Source: Kineosporia corallincola (GTDB lineage Bacteria > Actinomycetota > Actinomycetes > Actinomycetales > Kineosporiaceae). From it: a DNA stretch of 64,000 bases. Position numbers and translations under genes: made by a program. Shown piece by piece: positions 1 through 7,955 of the stretch. Numbering within the stretch: position 1 is the stretch's first letter; every line of letters begins with the position of its first letter. The stretch spans positions 124,001 to 188,000 of the forward strand of contig NZ_JAHBAY010000014.1 in the NCBI RefSeq assembly GCF_018499875.1, given 5' to 3'. The notes below the pieces were generated by a model. That model saw only the letters and a program-made list of their open reading frames with translations. It was not told the DNA's origin and ran no database searches.

Positions 1-1084
1 CCCAGTGCAGCGCGAAGGTGGACTTGCCGATGCCGGCCATCCCGGTGACGGCGGCGACCACCATGGTGGCGGGTGCCCCGTCGCCGGGACCGAGCATCGC
101 CAGGGCCCGGTGCGTCTCGGCGTCCCGGCCGGTGAACCCGGGCAGCGCGGCGGGCAGGTGGGCCGGTCGCACCCGCCGGGTCGCCTCCACCGTCGGAGCG
201 CCGGGCGGTGGCTCGGCCTGGGCCGGAGCCGGGCCCGGGGCCGGGGTGGTACCTGGTCCGGAGGCCGGGGCGGTGCCGGTGCGTACCGAGCCGGCCGGCG
301 GCAGTTCCTGGCGCAGCACCTTGCGGTGGGCGGCGCGCAGTTCGGGGCCGGGATCGATGCCCAGCTGCCCGGCCAGCCCGGCCCGCACGCTCTCGTACCG
401 GCTCAGGGCCTCGGCCTGCTGCCCGGCGGCGGCCAGGGCCATCACCAGCCGGGCGTGCAGCGATTCGGTCCACGGGTGGTCCACGGCGGTGCGCCGCAGG
501 ATCGGCAGCACCGGGTGCGGGTCACCGGCCTCCAGGGCGGCGTCGGCGAGGGTCTGCACCGCCGCGATCCGTTCCTCCTCCAGGGCCGTGAACAGCGGGT
601 GCCCCAGCACCTCCGGGCCCAGCCCCGCTCCGCACGGACCCTGCCACAGGTCCAGGGCCTGGATGAACAGCGGCACCGACATCCGCGGCCGGCCCTGCCC
701 GACGGCGGTGCGGGCCTGCTCGGTGAGCTGCCGGAACCGGCCCAGGTCAACGGCTTCCGGGGCGAGGTCGAGCCGGTAGCCGCCGGAGCTGCGCACCAGG
801 AACCGGCCGGGGGCCCGCATCGGCAGGTCCGGTTCGAGGATGCGGCGCAGCCGGCCGATGTAGCGGTGCAGCACGTTCACGGCGGTGGCCGGCGGGCGCT
901 CGCCCCAGAGCACGTCGATGAGCTCGCTCAGGCTGACGGTGCGGCCCTCGCGCAGCAGCAGCACGGCGAGGGCGGCGCGCTGCTGCGGCGGCCCGAGCTC
1001 CAGCTCCGTGGTGCCGTGCCACACCCGCACCGGGCCCAGCACGCAGCACCGGACCTCCGGACCGGAAGGGGAGCCGGGTTTCAA
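1..1084 (-). CDS. AfsR/SARP-family transcriptional regulator (3' part outside window)
   Basis: Reading leftward, the protein begins with an OmpR-type winged helix (a GPVRVWHG strand, then ELIDVLWGERPPATAVNVLHRY and RLRRIL). A bacterial transcriptional activation domain follows (about residues 100-245), then a Pro/Ala linker. A P-loop, GMAGIGKSTF, lies at the window edge, so this is a SARP with an NB-ARC-type ATPase; such regulators usually control secondary metabolism or a neighbouring operon. The TTG at 1084 is preferred because GAGAGG lies six bases upstream; an in-frame ATG at 1114 is the alternative. The C-terminus runs off the window, so presence of a TPR domain cannot be judged. No biosynthetic gene is adjacent on the right. 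Confidence 0.9.
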   Translation of the reverse strand, partial: MKPGSPSGPEVRCCVLGPVRVWHGTTELELGPPQQRAALAVLLLREGRTVSLSELIDVLWGERPPATAVNVLHRYIGRLRRILEPDLPMRAPGRFLVRSSGGYRLDLAPEAVDLGRFRQLTEQARTAVGQGRPRMSVPLFIQALDLWQGPCGAGLGPEVLGHPLFTALEEERIAAVQTLADAALEAGDPHPVLPILRRTAVDHPWTESLHARLVMALAAAGQQAEALSRYESVRAGLAGQLGIDPGPELRAAHRKVLRQELPPAGSVRTGTAPASGPGTTPAPGPAPAQAEPPPGAPTVEATRRVRPAHLPAALPGFTGRDAETHRALAMLGPGDGAPATMVVAAVTGMAGIGKSTFALHW

Positions 1085-1415
1085 CGTTCGCCTCTCATGC
1101 TGGAGCACTGCCATGGACGGACAGTGAACGGGCAGCCGGTTGCAAAAATCTTGACGCGCCGTGAACCGGAGCGTCCCGGCGGCGCGGCTGATGCCCACCC
1201 GGTGGGAGACGCGCGTCACGTCCGGCCGTCACCAGGGCGCGCCGGGTCGGTGCGGGGACGCCCGTCCTGGGTTGCATTCGTTGCTCACCAGGGGTTTTCG
1301 CCGGGAGTTCAGTGGTGGTCCGGTGCGGCCCGGTGATGCCGTGGGCCGGAGGGTGCTGCCGCGCCGGACGGCCCGGGTGATCACCCCGGTGGTGCGACGC
1401 GGCCGGCCGGGACTG

Positions 1416-1458
1416 CCGTTCCGTCACCGGGCGGCCGTGACACCCGGTGACGGAACGG
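1416..1458. repeat. Perfect 16-bp inverted repeat, 11-nt spacer
   Basis: CCGTTCCGTCACCGGG (1416-1431) and its exact reverse complement (1443-1458) flank an 11-base spacer. It sits in the roughly 430-bp gap between the divergent SARP gene and the membrane protein starting at 1514, 56 bp upstream of the latter. It could be a large operator or an RNA hairpin in the 5' leader. Nothing else was recognised in 1115-1513. Confidence 0.7.
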
Positions 1459-1513
1459 TTCGATCCGGGCATCTCGGGTGGTCGCCGTCCGCCGGTCGCT
1501 GGATCATCGGCAC

Positions 1514-2470
1514 GTGTCCACCAATGTTCCGCAACCCACCCCGCAACCCACCCCGCAGGTGACACCGGCGTCCCCCGAGCCCGCCTCGCAGGTGTCCCCG
1601 GGAGGGGCAGGACAGGCGCCCGCCGGCACGTCCTCCCCGACGCCCCCACCGGCGTCCCCGCCCGGAACCCCGCCGCCCACGACACCCGGCCGGCGCGACG
1701 GCGGCTGGCCCGGTGGGCGCGTGGTGGCCGCGATCGCCGGGGCGGTGCTGGCGGCCCTGCTGATCGTGCACTACACCGGTGACCGCGACGACGACCACGA
1801 CGGCGCCGACACCCGTGATCGGGACGGCGCCGACCACACGCCCACCCTCGCCGCCGACGGGCTGTCGGAGGGCCGGCTGGTGATCAGCGGAGGCACCGAC
1901 CGGCTCACGGTGGTCGCCTCCGACCTGGGGGCGGACCTGGTGCGGGCCGCCACGCCCGAGGCGCAGCGGGCCGTTCCCGTTCTGCGGCAGGCACAACCGG
2001 GCGAGGTGTCGGTGTCGACCGTGCAGTCCGACACCGACGGTGGCGGCGGCACCGACCTGACCGTGCGCCTGTCGCGCGACGTGCGCTGGGACATCGCGGT
2101 GGACGGCGGCACCTCGCTGCTCACCCTCGACCTGGACGAGGGCCGGGTGCGCGAGCTGGACGTGTCGCAGGGCGTGTCGACGATCCGCGCCGACCTGCCG
2201 CACCCGGACGGCCTGCTGCGCACCCGGATCGGTGGCGGAGCGGGCACGGTGCACCTGACCGTTCCCTCGGGAGTGCCTGCCCGGGCGACGTTCTCGGGCG
2301 GTGCCGGAAGCGCCGACCTGGACGGCGTGGGTCATGGTGGCCTGGCCGCCGGTACGGTGCTCACCTCGCCGGACGAGGCGGACGACCGGCCGGCGTGGGA
2401 GTCCTCGGACCGGGTCGAGGTGGCGCTGGACTCCGGCATCGGCAATCTCGACCTGGAGCACCGCGACTGA
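1514..2470 (+). CDS. Single-pass membrane protein with Pro-rich N-terminus and repeat-like extracytoplasmic domain
   Basis: About 318 residues from the GTG at 1514; the frame is open further upstream but without a recognisable ribosome site. Roughly the first 60 residues are rich in Pro/Thr/Ser and probably disordered in the cytoplasm. One transmembrane helix follows (VVAAIAGAVLAALLIV), then an acidic Asp-rich stretch. The rest is a Gly/Asp/Leu-rich region with recurring short strands (LVISGGTDRLTVVAS, LDLDEGRVRELDVSQG, FSGGAGSADLDGVG), resembling DUF4097/toast-rack beta folds of envelope proteins. The fold assignment is inference from pattern, and the function is unknown. It is followed after 100 bp by a secreted hydrolase on the same strand. 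Confidence 0.7.
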   Translation: MSTNVPQPTPQPTPQVTPASPEPASQVSPGGAGQAPAGTSSPTPPPASPPGTPPPTTPGRRDGGWPGGRVVAAIAGAVLAALLIVHYTGDRDDDHDGADTRDRDGADHTPTLAADGLSEGRLVISGGTDRLTVVASDLGADLVRAATPEAQRAVPVLRQAQPGEVSVSTVQSDTDGGGGTDLTVRLSRDVRWDIAVDGGTSLLTLDLDEGRVRELDVSQGVSTIRADLPHPDGLLRTRIGGGAGTVHLTVPSGVPARATFSGGAGSADLDGVGHGGLAAGTVLTSPDEADDRPAWESSDRVEVALDSGIGNLDLEHRD

Positions 2471-2570
2471 GGCCCGACGGGGGAGATAGCTCACAAGACT
2501 CACAAAAAGGACATTACCGGGTTAGCGTGTGCGCTGGCAGAAGCGTCACGTCATCGCTCCGGGAGGTCCG

Positions 2571-4373
2571 GTGGGCACACGCAAGGGGACGACGGCCGCC
2601 GTCATGGGCGCGCTGGTCGCCATCGGCACTCTCGCGCTGGGCGGGACCGCGAACGCGGCCGCCCAGCAGGACGTTCGGCAGGACGTTCAGCAGGGGATCA
2701 CCCACGAGGAGAACCCCCGGGTCCCCGAGGGCGCGGTCTGGACCGAGGCCTACTTCCCCTCCTCCGACCGCAGCGGGGTGCAGTTGCACGCCGACGTTCT
2801 GCGCCCGGCCGGGCTCCCGGCCCGGGCGAAGACACCGGTGATCCTGGCCGTCGGCCCGTACTTCTCGCACACCGGGCAGACCGGCCCGGAGGGCTACACG
2901 CAGACCGGGCCGTCCGCCCGGTTCGCGGACTTCACCAGCGGCACCGGCCTGTTCGCCCGCGGCTACACCTACGTGATGGTCGACCTGCGCGGATTCGGCG
3001 GCAGCACGGGCTGTCTCGACTGGGTGGGCCCCGGTGAGCAGGCCGACGTGAAGGCCGCCGTGCAGTGGGCGGCCGGCCAGAGCTGGTCCACCGGCCGGGT
3101 GGGGATGTACGGCAAGTCCTACGACGCCGTCACCGGCCTGGTCGGCAACAACCTGGACCTGCCCGCCCTGAAGGCCGTGGTGGCCCAGGAACCGCTCTGG
3201 GACATGTACAACTACCTGTTCAGCAACGGCGTCCCGCGGCCCAACGTCACCGGCACCCCGAACGCCTACAACAGCATCGCCACGATGCCCACGCTGCCCG
3301 ACGACACCGCCCGCTACCAGGCCAACGCCGCCTACGAGAGCACCCACCCGGAGTGCCTGGCCGACAACCTGGCGAACAACGACGAGCCCGACCCGGACTC
3401 GTCCTACTGGCGGGCCCGCGACCTGGCGGCCGACGCGGCCGGCACCGACACCCCGCTGTTCGTCACCCAGGGCTTCATCGAGAACAACACCAAGCCCGAG
3501 GACATGGAGCAGTACCTCGACAACCACCGCGGCGTGGAGCGCGGCTGGCTCGGGCAGTGGGAACACGTGCGCGGTAACGAGACCAACAGCCAGGGGCAGC
3601 TGCTCCAGGGCCGGGCGGGCTTCTTCGACGAGGTCATGCGCTTCTACGACCGCTACCTGAAGGGCACGAAACCGCAGGTGCAGGACCCGGCCTACGCCAT
3701 CGAGGACAGCACCGGGCAGTGGCGCGAGCAGGCGACGTGGCCGGCCCTCTCGTCGTCCACCGTTGCCGCCCTGGAGAACGGCAGCTACCTGGACGACGGC
3801 GCGGCCACCACCCTGGCCTCGCGCGCGGCACCCGAGGGTCAGCAGTGGGACATGGAGCACGCCGAGGATCCCGCGCCGGCCGCCGCGAAGAGCCTGTCCA
3901 CCCTGGAGGCCACGACCAACAGCTACCTGACCTGGTCGAAACCTGTCACCTCGGCGGTGCGGATCACCGCCACACCGCGGATCTCGCTGCGCGCCGGGGC
4001 GAGCGGCAACGTGATGGTGCGGCTGTGGGACGTCGCGCCGGACGGTACCGCGGTGATGTTCGACGAGAACGTCGCGCTGATCGAGCGGGCCGGCCAGGTG
4101 AGCTTCGACCTGAAGTCCACCGACTGGACGTTCGCCGAGGGGGACCGGCTCGCCGTCCAGATCGGCACGATCGGCAGCGGCAGCTGGTGGGACACCCCCA
4201 GCGGCAACACCGTCGCGGTGACCCGGGCCAAGCTGTCGCTGGACCTCCAGAACCCGCGCTCGGACCGGCCCACCCAGGGCGACCGCTCGCCGTACCTCGA
4301 CACCTACCTGCGCCAGTACACCCGGACCGTCACCAGCATCGGTGAGGGCACCTTCCGGCTGGGCCGAGGGTGA
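2571..4373 (+). CDS. Secreted CocE/NonD-family (X-Pro dipeptidyl peptidase-like) hydrolase
   Basis: About 600 residues. The GTG at 2571 is chosen because GGGAGG lies just upstream and the product then starts with a clean Sec signal peptide (TRK, a hydrophobic core around AVMGALVAIGTLALG, and cleavage after ANA). The mature protein has the alpha/beta-hydrolase nucleophile motif GKSYDA (around residue 185), the QGFIENNTKPED segment that carries the acid residue in this family, and the catalytic His in GQWEHVRG. A C-terminal jelly-roll domain (XPDPC-type) follows. Members cleave acyl or Xaa-Pro bonds of small esters or peptides outside the cell; the substrate here cannot be predicted. The gene is monocistronic and ends at a strong hairpin. 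Confidence 0.88.
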   Translation: MGTRKGTTAAVMGALVAIGTLALGGTANAAAQQDVRQDVQQGITHEENPRVPEGAVWTEAYFPSSDRSGVQLHADVLRPAGLPARAKTPVILAVGPYFSHTGQTGPEGYTQTGPSARFADFTSGTGLFARGYTYVMVDLRGFGGSTGCLDWVGPGEQADVKAAVQWAAGQSWSTGRVGMYGKSYDAVTGLVGNNLDLPALKAVVAQEPLWDMYNYLFSNGVPRPNVTGTPNAYNSIATMPTLPDDTARYQANAAYESTHPECLADNLANNDEPDPDSSYWRARDLAADAAGTDTPLFVTQGFIENNTKPEDMEQYLDNHRGVERGWLGQWEHVRGNETNSQGQLLQGRAGFFDEVMRFYDRYLKGTKPQVQDPAYAIEDSTGQWREQATWPALSSSTVAALENGSYLDDGAATTLASRAAPEGQQWDMEHAEDPAPAAAKSLSTLEATTNSYLTWSKPVTSAVRITATPRISLRAGASGNVMVRLWDVAPDGTAVMFDENVALIERAGQVSFDLKSTDWTFAEGDRLAVQIGTIGSGSWWDTPSGNTVAVTRAKLSLDLQNPRSDRPTQGDRSPYLDTYLRQYTRTVTSIGEGTFRLGRG

Positions 4374-4393
4374 GCGGGCTGAGCCGGGGGTGA

Positions 4394-4446
4394 CTGTCGG
4401 GCCGCACCTCCCGGCGGAGGGGGTCCTGGGCGGTGCGGCCCGACAG
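4394..4446 (+). terminator. Terminator-like hairpin after the CocE-type hydrolase
   Basis: A perfect 15-bp inverted repeat (4394-4408 CTGTCGGGCCGCACC, complement at 4432-4446) with a 23-nt loop starts 21 bp after the stop codon. There is no U-tract, which is usual for actinobacterial terminators. Confidence 0.75.
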
Positions 4447-4614
4447 ATCAGGTGAACCGCCCGGGGGTGGGCGGATGGCCCAGGCTTACCGGACCGGCGG
4501 CCCCGAGTGCCATGACCGGTCCGCGGATGTTCGTTTCCGGGACGCCCGGCGCCATTCCCGTCCGTGGTTGTACAGTGACTCTCGGTTAGATCACGGGATG
4601 CGCTGGGGGCGTGG

Positions 4615-5583
4615 ATGGCAGATTCCGCCGGGGATCCGGTGCGCACGTCGTCGGTGGTCACCGACCGGCCGGAGGTGGCCGGTCAGCTCATCGGCCAGAT
4701 CTTCGCCCGCACCCGCCTGCATCTTGACGCCGCCGACCAGGACTTCCGGTTCCGGGTGGTCCGCGCGCAGGCCGGTGAGCTGGCCTGCGGCGTGCAGCAA
4801 TGGGGTTTCACCGGCCGTTCGGTGTCCGAGCCGCTGAGTTCCTTCACCACCGTGCTGGTCACCGGCGGCTCGATGTGCCAGCAGCGGCCGGGCCTGTCCG
4901 ACGTCCCGATCGGCCCGGGCGGGGTGTGGCGCAGCGACACCGAGCAGGCCACCCACGCCACCTGGTCGCCGCACTCCACGTTCGCCACCCTGCACCTGCC
5001 GCTGGCCGGCATCGCCGACGCGGCCGGGGCCCCGGCACAGGTGCGCTTCCTCGACAACGTGCCGGTCGACGCGACGGCCGGGCGCTACTGGGCCCAGCTG
5101 ATGCGCACCGCCTACCGGGAGGCGATCGCCTCCGGGTCGTCGCTGGCCAGCCCGCTGATCCGGGCCCATCTGGTGCGCACCCTCACCACCGCGGCGCTCA
5201 CGGTGTTCCCGAACACCGTGATGACCGGCGGGCACCCGCACCGGGAGGGGGCGGTCGGCCCGGCCACCCTGCGCCGGGCGGTGGCGCACATGCACGCGCA
5301 CAGCGACCAGCCGCTCACCCTGACCCAGATCGCCGAGGCCGCCGGCATCAGCGCCCGCGCCCTCCAGAGTGCGTTCACCCGGCACCACGGGTGCACCCCG
5401 ATGGGATACCTGCGCAGGATCCGGCTGGAGCGAGCGCACCGCGAGCTGGAGGCCGCCGACCCGGCCCACGGCGACACCGTGGCCGGCATCGCCCGGCGCT
5501 GGGGGTTCGGCAACCCGGGCCGCTTCGCCGCCGCCTATCGCCAGGCCTACGACGTGCACCCGCGCGCCACCCTGATCGGCTGA
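4615..5583 (+). CDS. AraC-family transcriptional regulator
   Basis: 322 residues. The N-terminal two-thirds match the AraC-binding-like sensor arrangement (a cupin-like strand pattern around residues 40-140). The C-terminus (about 215-322) carries the double helix-turn-helix, with LTLTQIAEAAGISARALQSAF as the first and TVAGIARRWGFGNPGRFAAAYR as the second HTH. It probably activates genes in response to a small ligand. A lexA-like gene follows 28 bp downstream on the same strand, so the two are probably co-transcribed. The upstream 240 bp contain the hydrolase terminator and presumably its own promoter. The ATG at 4615 has no strong ribosome site. Confidence 0.9.
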   Translation: MADSAGDPVRTSSVVTDRPEVAGQLIGQIFARTRLHLDAADQDFRFRVVRAQAGELACGVQQWGFTGRSVSEPLSSFTTVLVTGGSMCQQRPGLSDVPIGPGGVWRSDTEQATHATWSPHSTFATLHLPLAGIADAAGAPAQVRFLDNVPVDATAGRYWAQLMRTAYREAIASGSSLASPLIRAHLVRTLTTAALTVFPNTVMTGGHPHREGAVGPATLRRAVAHMHAHSDQPLTLTQIAEAAGISARALQSAFTRHHGCTPMGYLRRIRLERAHRELEAADPAHGDTVAGIARRWGFGNPGRFAAAYRQAYDVHPRATLIG

Positions 5584-5611
5584 GGACTCGCGCATCTGAA
5601 AGAATCCAGGC

Positions 5612-6253
5612 GTGCTGGAGGAACTGGACACTTCGATACTCAACGACCGCCAGCGCCAGATTCTCGGTCTCATCCAGAAATCGGCTCTGCGGCACGGCTA
5701 CTCGCCCTCCACCCGGGAGATCGCCGATGCGCTGGGCCTGCGCTCCACGTCCACCGTCAGCCGGCACCTGCGCCTGCTCGAAGAACTCGGCTTCCTGCGC
5801 CGGGGCCGCGCCACCCGCCCGGTCGACGTGCGGATGTTCCTGGCCGGCGAACCGGCGCCGCAGGCCGGTGCGGAGCCCGGCTCGATCGGTGTACCGGTGC
5901 TCGGCGACATCGCCGCCGGCACCCCGATCCCGGCGCTGGAGACCTCCGACGAGGTGCTCGCCCTGCCCCGCGACCTGGTCGGCCGGGGCACCCTGTTCGG
6001 CCTGCGGGTGCGCGGCGACTCGATGATCGACGCCGCGATCTGCGACGGCGACCTGGTGGTGGTCAAGCAGCAGCCGGACGCTTACAACGGTGACATCGTC
6101 GCCGCCATGATCGACGACGAGGCCACCGTCAAGGTGTTCCGCCGGCGCGACGGGCACGTGGTGCTGGAGCCCCGCAACCCGGCCTACCCGCAGATCGACG
6201 GCGACCACGCCGTCATCCTCGGCAAGGTGGTCACGGTGCTGCGCCGCACCTGA
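5612..6253 (+). CDS. lexA: LexA-like SOS repressor/protease
   Basis: 213 residues from a GTG. The N-terminal winged helix (residues about 8-70; GYSPSTREIADALGL, then STSTVSRHLRLLEELGFLRR) precedes an S24 self-cleavage domain. The scissile Ala-Gly is in GDIAAGTP (around residue 110), the nucleophile Ser in RGDSMID, and the general-base Lys in ATVKVF. All elements for RecA-stimulated autocleavage are present. The recognition helix (RSTSTVSRHL) differs from the TSTSSVAHQL type usual in actinobacterial LexA. No GAAC-N4-GTTC-type SOS box is seen in the 28 bp to the upstream araC-type gene. It may be an additional LexA paralogue with its own regulon rather than the housekeeping copy; this cannot be decided from the window. 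Confidence 0.88.
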   Translation: MLEELDTSILNDRQRQILGLIQKSALRHGYSPSTREIADALGLRSTSTVSRHLRLLEELGFLRRGRATRPVDVRMFLAGEPAPQAGAEPGSIGVPVLGDIAAGTPIPALETSDEVLALPRDLVGRGTLFGLRVRGDSMIDAAICDGDLVVVKQQPDAYNGDIVAAMIDDEATVKVFRRRDGHVVLEPRNPAYPQIDGDHAVILGKVVTVLRRT

Positions 6254-6270
6254 TCCGCCGGCGGGTGACG

Positions 6271-6831
6271 TCAGAACGGCTCGGTGTCGGGGAACGGCCA
6301 GGCCCTGGCGTCGTCCCCGTCGTCCAGGCCCACCCGGAACGCGTTGAGTGCCCAGGCGCTCATCGAGAAGCTGCCCATGCAGCCGAGCAGGTCGATCAGC
6401 CCGCTCTGGCCGAACGCCGAGACCGCCTCGGCGAACAGCGGTTCCGGCAGGTGATGACGCACCAGCAGGGTCGTCATCACCCGGTGTGCCAGCTCGACGG
6501 CCGGATCGGTGAAGGCCGGGTCCTGGCCCGTGGCCAGCCGGTCCAGGCACTCCCGGGGCACGCCCCCGGCCACCGCGTCCTCGTAGTGCGCGTACCAGGC
6601 GAACGGCGAGCGGTGGTGACGTGCCACGACCAGCACGGTCAGTTCCCACAGGCCGGGCGGCAGGTGGGTGCGGTTGCGGCAGTAGTCGCCCAGGGGCTCC
6701 ACCACCTCGGCGCAGTCCATGTTCTGCGACCAGATCCAGAACGGTGGCGGCGGGACGGTGCCCGGGCCCAGGATGCGGTCGCGCAGCGCGGAACCGCGGT
6801 CGTCGAGTTCGGTGACGTCGAGCTTGCGCAT
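6271..6831 (-). CDS. Carboxymuconolactone decarboxylase/AhpD-like protein
   Basis: 186 residues. The ATG at 6831 has AGGAGA five bases upstream, so the longer upstream frame is not used. The all-helical body contains LTVLVVARHHRSPFAWYAHYEDAVAGGV, the CMD-family core with its conserved His. The CxxC of true AhpD peroxidases is absent, so a hydratase/decarboxylase-like or structural role fits better than a redox role. It is the last gene of a leftward catabolic operon, 20 bp after the esterase gene. CMD-like proteins often accompany aromatic or cyclic-compound degradation, but the reaction here is unknown. Confidence 0.7.
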   Translation of the reverse strand: MRKLDVTELDDRGSALRDRILGPGTVPPPPFWIWSQNMDCAEVVEPLGDYCRNRTHLPPGLWELTVLVVARHHRSPFAWYAHYEDAVAGGVPRECLDRLATGQDPAFTDPAVELAHRVMTTLLVRHHLPEPLFAEAVSAFGQSGLIDLLGCMGSFSMSAWALNAFRVGLDDGDDARAWPFPDTEPF

Positions 6832-6851
6832 GGTTCTCCTGTCGGTGCGGA

Positions 6852-7943
6852 TCAGACGAGGGCGTCGCGGCGGGCGACCGGGTCGACCCCGGTCACCACC
6901 ACCGGAACGCGAATACTGGCGCCGGTGGCGGTGTCCCGGCGGAAGTGCTTGAGGAAGTCCCAGACCAGTGGGGCCTGCACCGCGGTCTGTACGTGCGGCA
7001 GCCCGACCCCGGTCACGAACCGCGCCACCGGCCGGCCCGCCTCGTCGAGGTAGTCGCCGAACAGCCACCGCACGTCTTCGAGCATCGTCGAGAACGTCCG
7101 GTGGAACGGCAGGCCGAAGGCCCGGGAGGTCTCGTCGTCGCCGGTCACCAGCCGCCGGGACTCCTCGAGCGTCACCGCGGTGAAGCCGGGGACGTGCACG
7201 ATCTCGCGCATCCAGATGGAGAAGTTCTCCAGGTGCTCCGCGGCCTCCAGCGGGTAACGGTCACCGCCGTCCATGGTTCCGGCCACGGCGACGAACGGCA
7301 GACGGACGCCCGCGTTGCGCCGGTAGGACTCCGGGTCGCCGAACCAGCGGCCCTTGGCGAACAGGTTGCCCGCCGGGCAGGGGGCCACCGCGGCCAGCAC
7401 GTCGGGGTACACGCACGCCAGCACGCCGGTGGCGTCCGACCCGGCCGAGAAACCGGTCGCGTAGATCCGCTCGCGGTCGACCGGATAGCCACGCCGCTCC
7501 AGTTCGCCCAGGATGCGCGGGAACTCGCGTTCCACGTCGTCGTTCGAGCGTCCACCGTTCCACGGGAAGACGGCGATGAGCTGCTCGCGCCCCACCAGGG
7601 CGCCGAACCCCGTCGTCTCGGCCTTGTTGATCGGGTCGCCGCCGCCGTGCGACACGTACACCAGGGGGTACAGCTGGGTGCTGTCCATCGTGGACGGCGC
7701 CAGAACGGCGTACTCACCGGGGGTTCCGGCGCCGAACACCTCCTTGTGCACGCCGCGGCGCGCCCAGTAGGCGATCACGTCGGGGTGCGTCCCGTCGTCC
7801 GGGTGCTCGCGGTAGGGCGCCTGCATCAGCTCGACGGCGCGGGCGGCCCGGGAGGTGTTCCAGGCGTCGTGGTCGAAACCCGGCAGGGCGAAGGCGAAGG
7901 CGTGGCCTCCGGCGGGCGGGCCGGTGGGCAGGTACTGAACCAT
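6852..7943 (-). CDS. Alpha/beta-hydrolase (esterase / PHB-depolymerase-like)
   Basis: 363 residues. An oxyanion-hole HGGG motif (VSHGGGDP) and the nucleophile elbow GFSAGS, followed by a typical polyhydroxyalkanoate-depolymerase/feruloyl-esterase arrangement, mark an esterase. The catalytic Asp is probably in VAGTMDGGD. LPHVQ (about residue 318) holds a His well placed for the triad. No signal peptide is seen, so it is cytoplasmic. It lies between an MFS permease and the CMD-like gene in the leftward operon, consistent with hydrolysis of an imported ester or lactone. The substrate is unknown. Confidence 0.75.
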   Translation of the reverse strand: MVQYLPTGPPAGGHAFAFALPGFDHDAWNTSRAARAVELMQAPYREHPDDGTHPDVIAYWARRGVHKEVFGAGTPGEYAVLAPSTMDSTQLYPLVYVSHGGGDPINKAETTGFGALVGREQLIAVFPWNGGRSNDDVEREFPRILGELERRGYPVDRERIYATGFSAGSDATGVLACVYPDVLAAVAPCPAGNLFAKGRWFGDPESYRRNAGVRLPFVAVAGTMDGGDRYPLEAAEHLENFSIWMREIVHVPGFTAVTLEESRRLVTGDDETSRAFGLPFHRTFSTMLEDVRWLFGDYLDEAGRPVARFVTGVGLPHVQTAVQAPLVWDFLKHFRRDTATGASIRVPVVVTGVDPVARRDALV

Positions 7944-7955
7944 GGGACAGTCCTT

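Noticed and set aside
5-1336. 443-residue open frame on the plus strand across the SARP gene
   Set aside because: Its translation is Gly/Arg/His-rich without domains, whereas the minus strand gives a complete BTAD/winged-helix protein with a P-loop.
2514-4661. 715-residue minus-strand frame
   Set aside because: It is the antisense of the CocE-type hydrolase, with low-complexity Gly/Val/His composition and no motifs.
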